Assembly: GCA_949987565.1 (NCBI GenBank)
Contig: OX465104.1
Location: 6,830,448-6,894,447, forward strand
Length of the DNA: 64,000 bases
Direction: 5' to 3'
From: Luidia sarsii
Taxonomy: Eukaryota; Echinodermata; Asteroidea; Paxillosida; Luidiidae
This document shows positions 10,701 to 20,021 of this stretch, in pieces (position 1 is the first letter of the stretch; every line of letters begins with the position of its first letter). The translations under genes were made by a program, and so were the position numbers. Below the pieces are notes generated by a model that was not told the DNA's origin, did no database searches, and worked only from the letters and a program-made list of their open reading frames with translations.

Positions 10701-13378
10701 GACAGTAAGATTTCAGCATGAGGATTCTATCATGACCATCTACAAACTGTCTAAATTAGAAGGAAATCTGTGGACATCGATGTTTTCTGATCTTCACAAT
10801 GTTGTATAGGGCCTTTAAGAAGCACTCAGATCTGCTTGAGCACCCAGCGGTCATGACTGATAAAAGCCAGACTGCCAGCCGGCCAAAGCTTCTACTCCAG
10901 CTGGATGCTAAGAAAAGAAACCTTGAGTGCGCGTGAAAAGCCAATACATGAATAAAATTCAGGGAGGATTTGCCTCATGATAATATTTGATAATAATTAC
11001 CCTGGATGGTACCAGGGGGAGACAACCGTTCACAAACTTTTCACAAACTTTACGTCCCTATTTCTAAACATCCTCCAAACCTATGAACTAGAAATTCACA
11101 CCGTGTTCTTTCGAGAGCATTCTCTATCTACTATAAAACATATGGACGGTAAAAGTATACTTTTATAAGCTGTTGGGACATTAAGGAGACACTGATGTCT
11201 CCCTAATGTTGAGTTTCTCCCAACAGTGTGTCTCCCAAAGGTCCTATTTAGGCTAATAATGATAAGCCTGACAGATTTGAAGCCTGTACACGACCTTGAC
11301 CATCTCAGTGGTCAGGTGGTTAAGACCACTAGAAAGCAGGAGTGGCGGGTTCAAATGCCATCTGAGCTGCCTATTGTTTTGTTCAGCAGGCAATTGGGCA
11401 AAGCCCCTGACCACTCGGTGCTTGTTACGTCGCAGTTAGGGCATGTCATGAACTTGCGGATCCCTACAATAATAACGATAATGATAGGCCTGACAGATTT
11501 GAAGCCTGCACACAACCTCGACCATCTCGTCGGTCAGGTGGTTAAGACATGTACACTAGAAAGCAGGAGTCACGGGTTCAAATCCCGCCCGAGCTGCCTA
11601 CATATTTTGTTCACTGAGCACTCGTTGCTTGCTGCATCGTATGTAGTTAGGGCAAACCCTCATTGTAGGGCAAACCCTCATTGTAGGGCAAACCCTCATT
11701 TAAGGTCAGTCTTAGTTTAGTTTAGTTTAGTTTAGTTTAGTTTTTTTTCTTTTTCCACAGCATCAACCAACAAAGCACATATCACAGAATGTACATCAAA
11801 AAAGAATGAATAGGCAAAATTAATAGGGAAATGACTGGCACATTAAGTGATAACTTAATATAAATAAACAATGAATGCGATACTGCAGAGGGACCCATCA
11901 AGAAGCACAGCTTTTAAGTGTTGGGCCCCATTGCAACACTTGCACTGAGCCGGAAAAGGAATGCTCATGCTAATTTAGACCGTAAACGGTAGGGAGAGGG
12001 CTCAATGCAAGTGAAGCAATCAATCACTAGAACACAAAAAAGTTCAAAAAGTCTCAAAATGTTGTGGTTTTTTTTTCTTGCCTGGGGAGCTCAGGCGGGA
12101 CGGACAACCACCTGCTTCTGCTGGACCTCCGCCCCATCGGCCTGGACGGAGCCCGCTGCGAGAAGATCCTGGAGGACATATCGGTGGTCTGCAACAAGAA
12201 CACCTGCCCCGGGGACCAGAGCGCCCTCAGGCCCAGCGGCCTGCGCTTTGGCACGGCCGCCCTGACCTCCCGGGCCCTGACCGCCGAGGACTTTGAGCGG
12301 GTGGTGGACTTCATCGACCGCGGTGAGTGGGAGGGGGTGGGGGTGGGTGGGACCTGGGGGCCAATGTCACAGGAGCCGCTTAAGCGGCAAATGTTTGCTT
12401 GAGCACACAAACAGTCTGGGTTCATAGGATCACCTTGCCAACGCTTAACTTAACGGCGCCCACAACGTGTGATATTTTCCCAATCATTCACGGTAAATGA
12501 ACATTCCGTCAGTGTAAAAAAGAAAAGTGGGGAGTAAGGTACCATTACTTTCTGGAATGTTACTGTGCAGTCGGGGAAGAAAAAAAGTTCTGTTGGAACA
12601 CGGATTCAGTCATGCTCTACTCTACTTAAAGGGGAATGCAACCCAGAGAAAAATGTTAGCTTATCTGATTGGGTGTTAAAAACAACCTACCATTACTCAC
12701 CTATTTACTCACCGAGTTTCATGAAGAGGTAAAAGTCATGGAATTCGGTGGTCGAATTTGCGTTCCCGCAAACCGCCATCTTTTTGAATGGCCTGCCAGT
12801 CACTGCGGGGGGTATTACATCGCAACGGAAAACTCCCGCATGGTCCCGGACGGATGACCCCTACTACATGTATATACTGCGTGCAGTTGGCGAGCTGAAC
12901 GATGGTGTACTGCCAGGCTTTTTTATGTCAAACAGGCATCTTGTCCTTGTTGGGAACTGGATGGAAAGATTTCCCCAGCTTTTTCCCACTGGCTAGGCAT
13001 CTGCACCCCTGCCGTGAATCTCTCGGTCGTGTAAGCACTCACTCGCAGTCGCACAATTTATTGGCCTTCGGTGATTATCAGGAAATGACTTTGTCGATCA
13101 CTTACAGCCTGCATCGGGCCCTCATCCTATGAGCTTAACTTGACCCCATAACAATGTTATCTTGGTTTGTCATTCTCCCCCTGACCCCCTTGACCCTCCC
13201 CCCCTCCCCCCCGGCAGGCATCAAGCTGACCCAGGAAGCCAAGAACCTGAGCGGCCCCACCCTGAAGGAGTTCCGCGAGACGGTGGCCAGCAACGAGACC
13301 GTCAAGAAGCAGGTGGCCGCCCTTCGGGAGGAGGTGGAGACCTTTGCCACGAAGTTCCCTCTGCCGGGCTTTCAGTAA
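4731..13378 (+). CDS. SHMT1: Serine hydroxymethyltransferase (cytosolic type), complete, 8 exons
   Basis: PLP enzyme interconverting serine plus tetrahydrofolate and glycine plus 5,10-methylene-THF, feeding thymidylate and purine synthesis. Exons: 4731-4808, 6043-6284, 6947-7305, 7917-8129, 9152-9265, 10288-10410, 12095-12322, 13218-13378. All have GT-AG borders, and 1,518 nt give 505 aa (family about 480-505). Diagnostic blocks in order: [79 protein letters not shown] (D254 pairs with the PLP ring), TTHKTLRG with Schiff-base lysine K283, [18 protein letters not shown] and RPSGLR. The active site is intact. Exon 1 begins [12 protein letters not shown] and has KKPK but no amphipathic mitochondrial presequence, so I favour the cytosolic/nuclear form. 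Several stretches ([21 protein letters not shown]) look SHMT2-like, so this may be a pre-duplication homologue. Exon 1 is less certain than the others: it joins exon 2 in frame, and Met at 6058 is an alternative start. Confidence 0.93.
5525..5600 (+). repeat. tRNA-derived SINE fragment (family 2)
   Basis: Contains a B-box-like GGTTCAAGTCCTGG followed by AAAGTCAAAG and TTTGCCAATTTTTCAATTGGG. This is the 3' part of the SINE seen more completely at 46.9, 53.4 and 57.3 kb. It lies in SHMT1 intron 1. The same intron holds a GTAGTG/TAG trinucleotide tract (about 5455-5525 and 5660-5735). Confidence 0.55.
5867..5932. mobile_element. Hairpin MITE core copy
   Basis: GGATCCTGGCAGGACCTTTC then GAAAGGCATTCTGCCAGGATTGAAACGCCAGGCCC forms a near-perfect hairpin. 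It is one of more than ten copies of the same core in this window (see 38660-38845 for the fullest). It lies near the end of SHMT1 intron 1. Confidence 0.65.
6625..6715 (+). repeat. tRNA-derived SINE fragment (family 2), scrambled
   Basis: Shows GTATACCAGCGCTCTAACC in the minus sense of the tRNA head, followed by TTCAAATTCCCGGTCCAGTC in the plus sense. It therefore joins two oppositely oriented pieces of the same SINE in SHMT1 intron 2. Confidence 0.5.
7412..7790. repeat. Hexanucleotide array (CTCTCC)n / (CTCTGC)n
   Basis: About 380 bp of CTCTCC units passes into CTCTGC units with scattered variants in SHMT1 intron 3. Because the period is a multiple of three, all frames stay open and produce long Ser/Pro/Leu or Glu/Arg frames that are not genes. 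Confidence 0.9.
8168..8935. repeat. Minisatellite of about 39 bp built from the hairpin MITE core
   Basis: SHMT1 intron 4 carries about 14 tandem units, each reading roughly GGGCCTGACGTTTCGATCC then TAGCAGGACCTTTCTCAAA. Single diverged hairpin arms flank it (8168-8275 and 8870-8930, where the motif reverses: GAGAAATGACCTGCTAGGAACGTCAGGCCC). The unit is the left arm of the dispersed MITE at 38660 and 62150, so the array looks like expansion of an inserted element. Confidence 0.85.
10456..10818. mobile_element. MITE with TTAA ends (family A)
   Basis: The 363-bp element lies in SHMT1 intron 6. It starts TTAAAGGCCCTATACAACAT and ends with the inverted sequence ATGTTGTATAGGGCCTTTAA. A related copy in the opposite internal orientation is at 35231-35598. 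The TTAA termini suggest piggyBac-type mobilisation, but no transposase is present here. Confidence 0.75.
11262..11715 (+). repeat. Two tandem tRNA-derived SINEs (family 1)
   Basis: Two adjacent copies (about 11262-11460 and 11480-11715) lie in SHMT1 intron 6. Each has an A-box-like GGTCAGGTGGTTAAGAC, a CTAGAAAGCAGGAGT spacer and a B box GGGTTCAAATCCCGC, then a tail with TTGTTCA and GCAGTTAGGGCA. The second ends in a short direct repeat (GTAGGGCAAACCCTCATT, three times) and a TTTAG pentamer run. A minus copy is at 46440-46650. Confidence 0.7.
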
Positions 13379-14600
13379 AAAAAAGGAACCTCCCTTGTTC
13401 CCCCGCTCCCTCCCACCCCCACACCTCCACGGTTCACTTTATCGTCCCGCATCAAGTCGGTCAAAAACTGTATTCTAATATTCCTCGAGGCCTTTTCACA
13501 CAGTGATTTCCCTGGGATATTCCCCAGGATTTCACAAATGGGCCTTTTTCACACCACAGTCACTGACCACGGTTAATTGCCCCAGGACATGGCATAACAT
13601 TGTGCGAATCCTTGATGGGGATTCAATTTACAGCGAAATTCCTGAGAAAGGGGAAATTCCCTAGGAAAGGGAAAATCCCTTAAAAAAGGGAAATTCCACA
13701 GAAAAGGGAAAGTCCCGGGAAATAGCTGCTTATTGTGAAGACACTTCAACGTTTCTAAATTGAAATAAGATTCTACATTAAAGAGCATCTGTGTTCAATT
13801 GTAATTCAAATTCTGATGTACGAGGTAAAACGTTCGCCTCAGGATTCTGATATTAAATTTGGGAATTACACATGTAATCATCTTTTTCTGAGGGTATTGT
13901 TGTCGGTGTGTCTTTGTTTTTTTCTATTGAAACAGCTTTGGGGAGTTGAATTAAATATCTTTGTGTCTGTTTGTTCTATCATGGTGGGAAAAATCTCGAA
14001 AATGGAATCATTGTTGATCATCGGAGCACTGAATCGCAGTACTTGTATTCATTATGAATTAAAGAAAATTTTTGTTGAAAACAGCCTGTATTTGCATAAG
14101 ACCAGTTTTTGTTTTTCATGGACAACCACCATTGAAACAGGGTAGTTAAAATTTAACTTTGTTGATGTCGGAACCGTGCATAGTCCCAGAAATTTAATTT
14201 CACCAAATGCTGTATTTTGCCTTAACTGTAAATCATTCATTTGTGGCTAATTCTGTCTCACTACCGTAATTGACTAATTGTTTTTCTCTTACTCTTAGTC
14301 AAGTGGACACCCTCTAAAATGGTCAATCACTAGTAATTTGATTATTATTACAACTTAAAACCTGCATATGATTCAGTTAATTTGTTTTCCAAAAGTGGAG
14401 TAACAGATAAAAGGTGCATTCATGCAGAGTTGCAGATATTGGACATTGTTGGTCAGTGTCTTGCTATTTTGCAAAATTGGCTAAGGTGTTTTTGCCAGGT
14501 CGTTTTTTTTTTGCAATCGGGTGAATAAATAGCTCATTAATGGCACAGCAATACTGGAAGTCAACTGTTGCCTGCGAATTTCTTTAGTTCGGTTTGTGGT
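13379..14600 (+). other. SHMT1 3' untranslated and downstream region
   Basis: No coding exon was seen. Candidate polyadenylation signals are ATTAAA at 13777-13782 and AATAAA at 14524-14529. Neither can be preferred without transcripts. Confidence 0.4.
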
Positions 14601-14660
14601 TGTGTTTACCCTTCTACTTCCAGCATTTTTAGCTGATATTTTCTTAGTATGGTCAAGATT
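14450..14660 (+). repeat. Interspersed repeat, copy 1 of 2
   Basis: GCAATCGGGTGAATAAATAG, then CTCATTAATG, then TACTGGAAGTCAACTGTTGCC and TTTACCCTTC recur at 16345-16470 with small changes. No TIR or ORF is visible. Confidence 0.65.
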
Positions 14661-14739
14661 TGTTTTTCAGTAGGAGATCAGTGAAGGTAGACCATTTCAC
14701 AGTTCACCTCGGCCGTTATCCTGCACTGCGTTTACACTT

Positions 14740-15790
14740 ACAATTGCAAAGGAGGATCAGATCCTGCGGTCGCGATCAGCGAGCGGGATCAGATCCCTGC
14801 CGCGTTTACACTTGATCCTGATCCCGCGTGGCATCCATGAAGCGCTGCAACCTCGGGGCAAAGGTTATGTGCACTGATAATGGGCACTTGAGCACAACGG
14901 GATCTGACCCGGATCTGATCCCGCGTTGCGTTTACCGTGACTTGTAAATTGCGTGATCTGAACCGGGTCTGATCCTTCCCGAGAGGAGGATCAGACCTGG
15001 GATCAGGATCTGATTCTGCGTTGTCTTTACACACGGTTTTGATCCGGATCTGATCCTCCTTGCGGGATCTGATCCTCCTTGAGGGATCTGATCCTCCTTG
15101 CGGGATCTGATCCTCGCGGGATCTGATCCTCCTTGCGGGATCTGATCCTCGCGGGATCTGATCCTCCTTGCGGGATCTGATCCTCCTTGCGGGATCTGAT
15201 CCTCCTTGCGGGATCTGATCCTCCTTGCGGGATCTGATCCTCCTTGCGGGGATCTGATCCTCCTTGCGGGATCTGATCCTCCTTGCGGGATCTGATCCTC
15301 CTTGCGGGATCTGATCCTCCTTGCGGGATCTGATCCTCCTTGCGGGATCTGATCCTCCTTGCGGGATCTGATCCTCCTTGCGGGATCTGATCCTCCTTGC
15401 GGGATCTGATCCTCCTTGCGGGGATCTGATCCTCCTTGCGGGATCTGATCCTCCTTGCGGGATCTGATCCTCCTTGCGGGATCTGATCCTCCTTGCGGGA
15501 TCTGATCCTCCTTGCGGGATCTGATCCTCCTTGCGGGATCTGATCCTCCTTGCGGGATCTGATCCTCCTTGCGGGATCTGATCCTCCTTGCGGGATCTGA
15601 TCCTCCTTGCGGGGATCTGATCCTCCTTGCGGGATCTGATCCTCCTTGCGGGATCTGATCCTCCTTGCGGGATCTGATCCTCCTTGCGGGATCTGATCCT
15701 CCTTGCGGGATCTGATCCTCCTTGCGGGATCTGATCCTCCTTGCGGGGATCTGATCCTCCTTGCGGGATCAAGTGTAAACGAAATACTGG
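14740..15790. repeat. 19-bp GATC-rich minisatellite in a TIR-flanked element
   Basis: From about 15048 to 15770 the unit GGATCTGATCCTCCTTGCG repeats about 38 times with almost no divergence. Shortened units occur near 15115 and 15150. A 20-bp variant with one extra G occurs near 15247, 15419, 15611 and 15745. The left flank (14740-15047) holds diverged GATCAGATCC and GGATCTGATC motifs. Sequence GCGTTTACACTTGATC on the left (about 14799) is matched inverted by GATCAAGTGTAAACG at the right end (15768-15782), so the array probably lies inside a mobile element. The period of 19 is not a multiple of three, so the long minus-strand frames here are artefacts. Confidence 0.9.
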
Positions 15791-16065
15791 AGATTTCCAC
15801 CCCTGCTTTGGAGCCAAGAGTAAGATAACCGGATCCAAGTTTAGCGCTCTAATGTACTGTATGCCCATTTCCAAGGGTATGTGTATCACAAGAGTGACCC
15901 AGGAGTTTGAGGTGGGGATTAGGACGTTGAGGCTCGATGTTTTGAGAGCAGACTATTAAACCGTGCAAAAATTCAGTCAATTGTGCATTTGTGTTTCCTC
16001 TGGAAAGAATCGTAGTTTGAGGGAACAGACTCGGTCCCCCAGTTAAGTAACCCAGGTTTCAACTA

Positions 16066-16169
16066 GTCCGAGTAACTTGGACCCGAAAAGTCACCCTTTT
16101 TTTAATTTTGAAATTTTGAGATTAAATTCGATAAAAAAAGGTGACTTGTCGGGTCCAAGTTACTCGGAC
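16066..16169. mobile_element. Short palindromic MITE
   Basis: GTCCGAGTAACTTGGACCCG at 16066-16085 is the exact reverse complement of 16150-16169. The arms extend inward with GTCACC/GGTGAC around an AT-rich loop. This is a roughly 104-bp hairpin with no coding capacity. Confidence 0.75.
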
Positions 16170-16344
16170 TTTGTTCCAACGATGAAATGGGCTTCCTCTG
16201 AATCCTTTGTAGGGTTGTAACTCGATTGGACGATTGAAAGAACTTTGAAGGAAAAAGCTATGAATGAAAAGAGCTTATGAAATGGGCGAACTTTTTCTGA
16301 AATTACTCGGATCTCCAAATTGTAGTGTTTGAGCATTATCTGGT

Positions 16345-16470
16345 TTTTGTGGGTTTTTTGGCAATCGGGTGAATGAATAGCTCATTAATGACAAAGCATT
16401 ACTGGAAGTCAACTGTTGCCTGGGGATTTCCTTAGTTCACTGTGTGCTTTTTTACCCTTCCCTTCCGACA
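16345..16470 (+). repeat. Interspersed repeat, copy 2 of 2
   Basis: Matches 14450-14660 over GGCAATCGGGTGAATGAATA, CTCATTAATG and TACTGGAAGTCAACTGTTGCC. The two copies flank the 19-bp array in direct orientation. Confidence 0.65.
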
Positions 16471-17204
16471 ATTGGATCCCGGCAGGATTTTTCACAAAGT
16501 CAGAATGATGAGAAACAGAAACTATAGGTTTGCATCCCGTGAAATTACTCCCAGGAATGCCCCAATCATACGGTCTTAGTTATACTCCACACGCTTGTAC
16601 ACACATCTTCGCTGTTAGGAGGTACCCCGGTAGCCAAGCACGTTTAGCGCCGCCCATAGAACTGAATCTATTCTTCTATACACCACCTTAATAATTATAT
16701 ACACCCTTCACTCTTTGCGTAACCCTTACGAACTACCCAATCATCAGGCTAAACGCATGCCCGAAATCCCAAGACAATTATTTCCCGCTTTACTACGAAC
16801 CGCGGGAAATGGCTATTAAAGTCAAGTCAATTTGACTTTTAAGTCAAATCAATAGGCATGCAACTCTAAACTTCTCAGCAATGGGTTTTTATTTTAAAAT
16901 GTCTACTGTCTACCACAAATAATTATGTATAATGGCATTGCATAATATAATTATGTTAAATATCGCGCTAGAAAAATGAATCCATGCTATTCTTGTTGCA
17001 TTTACCTATTAGGTATTAAAACCAGGAAAATATCAATGATTAGGAATTACCGGGAATATTTCAGTTTTACTAATACAATAATGCAATTGGAAAATAATTC
17101 AGATGCATTTTATAAAAAATGGTAGATATTACATGTTTATTTCAAGGTCAGTATTATTCGAATGAAATAAAATAGATAATCTATATCAGAATTGCATTGA
17201 GTTT

Positions 17205-18160
17205 TGGCAGAACAGAGACGAATGGGATTGAATGGAACGGCACTGAATAGAACAAAATGCAACAGAATAAATGGAACTGAAGGGAATGGAACAGAATGGA
17301 AACAAACGGAATGGAATGGAACAGACTGGAACAGAATGGAACCAAATGCAATATAATAAAATGGAACTGAAGGGAATGGAACAGAATGGAACCAAACGGA
17401 ATGGAATGGAACAGACTGGAATAGAATGGAACCAAATGCAATGTAATGGAATGGAACTGAAGGGAATGGAACAGAATGGAACCGAACGGAATGGAATGGA
17501 ACAGACTGGAATAGAATGGAACCAAATGCAATGTAATGTAATGGAACTGAAGGGAATGGAACAGAATGGAACCGAACGGAATGGAATGGAACAGACTGGA
17601 ATAGAATGAAACCAAATGCAATGTAATGTAATGGAACTGAAGGGAATGGAACAGAATGGAACCGAACGGAATGGAATGGAACAGACTGGAATAGAATGGA
17701 ACCAAATGCAATGTAATGTAATGGAACTGAAGGGAATGGAACAGAATGGAACCAAACGGAATGGAATGGAACAGACTGGAATAGAATGGAACCAAATGCA
17801 ATGTAATGGAATGGAACTGAAGGGAATGGAACAGAACGGAACAGAACGAAATGGAATGGAACAGACTGGAACAGAATGAAACCAAATGAAACAGAATGGA
17901 GTAGAACTCAACGGAATTGAACCGAACGGAATCGAATGGAACAAACTGGAACATAATGGAACCAAATGGAACTGAAGGGAATGGAAGAGAACGGAACCGA
18001 ACGGAACGGAATTGAACACAATGGAACAGGATGTAACCAAATGCAACATGATGGAATGGAACTCAACGGAACAGAAAGGAACAGAACAGAACTGAGCAGA
18101 GTGTAAGAAAACAGAACAGAATGAAATGGAACAGAACAGAAACGTTTTTTCCACTGCACT
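17205..18160. repeat. GGAAY pentamer satellite with a 90-bp higher-order unit
   Basis: About 950 bp of GGAAT/GGAAC-type pentamers. From 17281 the block beginning AGGGAATGGAACAGAATGGA recurs every 90 bp (17281, 17371, 17461, 17551, 17641, 17731, 17821), so 18 pentamers form one higher-order unit. Units differ by a few substitutions (CCAAACGG against CCGAACGG). The right third (17900-18150) is pentameric but no longer ordered. The period is a multiple of three, which explains the long Phe/Ser/Cys frames on the minus strand. Confidence 0.92.
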
Positions 18161-18667
18161 GTTTGGTCCCAAATCATGAGCAGCAGTCTGCTTACTATGG
18201 ATAAAAAATAATGGACCTAATGATATCAGCTGTTTGGACAAATAATTTTAAAAAAAAATTCATGCATTTCAGATTAAAAAAAAGGTTCCTGACATTTCCG
18301 CCCATAGAGAAAAAAAAACATCTCATGAATACCACGGAAGTGTTACTTCAAAGCTAATCCGTTTCTAATAAAAATTACAGTACATCGACACACAGTACAT
18401 GTAATAGTATGCACATAAACTGACTACATGAATGTTTGTATTCAATGGCATGCCATAGAGAGTAGACGCATAGGGTAAGGCCTGTGTACAATACGATTGA
18501 ACGCCTGTGTCGGTTTGTGGAGCCACTGTGAGGAAGGGTGTCGTAATATGCATGAAACAAGCACCGATGAGTTATAGCCCTCTTAACTCGTGTCATGTTG
18601 AGCTGCATCATTTTGTATCCAGGTCTGACATTTTGACTCTAGCCAGAAACTCTTATCTACTTATCAA

Positions 18668-18909
18668 CATAGGAAGGCTTGCGGTGGCACCATGTAAATG
18701 TATAAGGTCTCTTAAAGAAGAGTTGTGGTTCTGAAAAAGAACCTGAGTGGTAACTCAGTGGAGTTACCAGTGGAGTTACCAGTGGAGTTACCACTCAGTG
18801 GAGTAACCAGTGGAGTTACCACTCAGTGGAGTTACCACTCAGGTTCTTTTCAGAGCCACACCTCTTCTTTAAGAGACCTTATACATGGTGTCACCGCAAA
18901 CCTTCCTAT
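18668..18909. mobile_element. Fold-back element, copy with expanded centre
   Basis: The arm ATAGGAAGGCTTGCGGTGGC ... AAGAACCTGAGTGG returns inverted as CCACTCAGGTTCTTTTCAGA ... CACCGCAAACCTTCCTAT. The loop is filled by several GTGGAGTTACCACT/CA units. It is the same family as 38154-38393, which has a different loop. Confidence 0.8.
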
Positions 18910-19039
18910 AATTATTGATTCATCCAACATGCAAAGCCTTAAGTGTTATTTATCTACTTATCGGTAACACCCATTCATTAGTACATTCACCGTGACCTGA
19001 TTATTTCAACATCTTGGATGGATTAACCAAATTGCTTAT

Positions 19040-19150
19040 CTCAGAAATTCAGAGGGCTCGACTTTCTGATCCTAGCAGGACCTTTAGTAATTTGCAATCT
19101 GATAATTTTAGTCAGTTAAGTAGTTGGACAACATTTTGTGCCTATTGAAG
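19040..19150 (+). mobile_element. Hairpin MITE, single diverged arm
   Basis: Has GATCCTAGCAGGACCTTTAG followed by ATTTTAGTCAGTTAAGTAG and CAACATTTTGTG, which is the outer flank shared with 31540-31590 and 38680-38720. Confidence 0.55.
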
Positions 19151-19541
19151 ATTGTTTATCATTAAGCTCTGCTATGAGTTTTCTCCATTACATAATACAA
19201 TATACACACTGCCCTGATAAAACCCCGGTAGAGTGATGACGAAAATCAGCACGCCATTACTTTAATTGGGACTTTTGTTGACGGTGGGGAAGGGGAGGGG
19301 ATGTACACAAGCACAGGGCATGCTGTATCAGTTTGACATTGGTGCCTCAATTTGGCATACACAAATGGCAGTATTCAGTACTAGCACCAGTCTCCCATGA
19401 GTTGGTGTAGGCCTACTGGTGTAGACATGATGATTGCAAAAACATGTCATCGATCTGAGCCAGATGTCTCCATGACTGAGAGTACAAAAAAACCCATACA
19501 CGTCTGAATTAGCGAGATTAAAATGAATCCAATCTCTCCTG

Positions 19542-20021
19542 CATATGTGACCCGGCACAGCATAATGAGGAATAACCCCCCCCCCTTTTGAGATTTTGAG
19601 ATTTTCTAATGATGTGAAAGAGTATATCATTAGCTTTCAAAATGATATCAAAATGATTTCCGTGTGAACTCTGTTGTAAATAGTACAAGGGGACTTCGCT
19701 CGTTCATTTGGTACCGGACACAATATAGCAGCACCAGTGTAACTCCTCGAAAGCGGCCATTCAATAAGGCAGGAACTTTACATTTTCATGAAAACAGTAC
19801 ACAAACACTCCCCCGAAATCCTCGTTTTTTCAACATTTAGAGACGGATTTCGGAAAAATCCTTTGGACATAATTTCCTCCAATACATTAACTTTCCGAAA
19901 ATACAAAAAATAAAAGATTTTTTTTTTTATCGAATTGACAAGATGTTTTGACTTTGGCGTTGTTTACTCGAAAAGTGTTTTGGTGGGATATTCCTCATGT
20001 CGCTGTGCCAGGTCACATATG
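19542..20021. mobile_element. MITE with 33-bp terminal inverted repeats
   Basis: The left end CATATGTGACCCGGCACAGC with ATAATGAGGAATA (19542-19574) matches the inverted right end (19989-20021) with about three mismatches. The 480-bp interior is AT-rich with no ORF. The CATATG at each outer edge may include the target duplication. Confidence 0.75.

Noticed and set aside
14789..15889. 366-residue minus-strand open frame (Gly/Ser/Asp/Pro/Arg repeats)
   Set aside because: It is a translation of the 19-bp array. The period is not a multiple of three, so the peptide simply cycles through frames. No start context, splice site or family match.
17181..18241. 257- and 351-residue minus frames rich in Phe/Ser/Cys
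   Set aside because: Produced by the GGAAY pentamer satellite with a 90-bp period, with several frames open at once.
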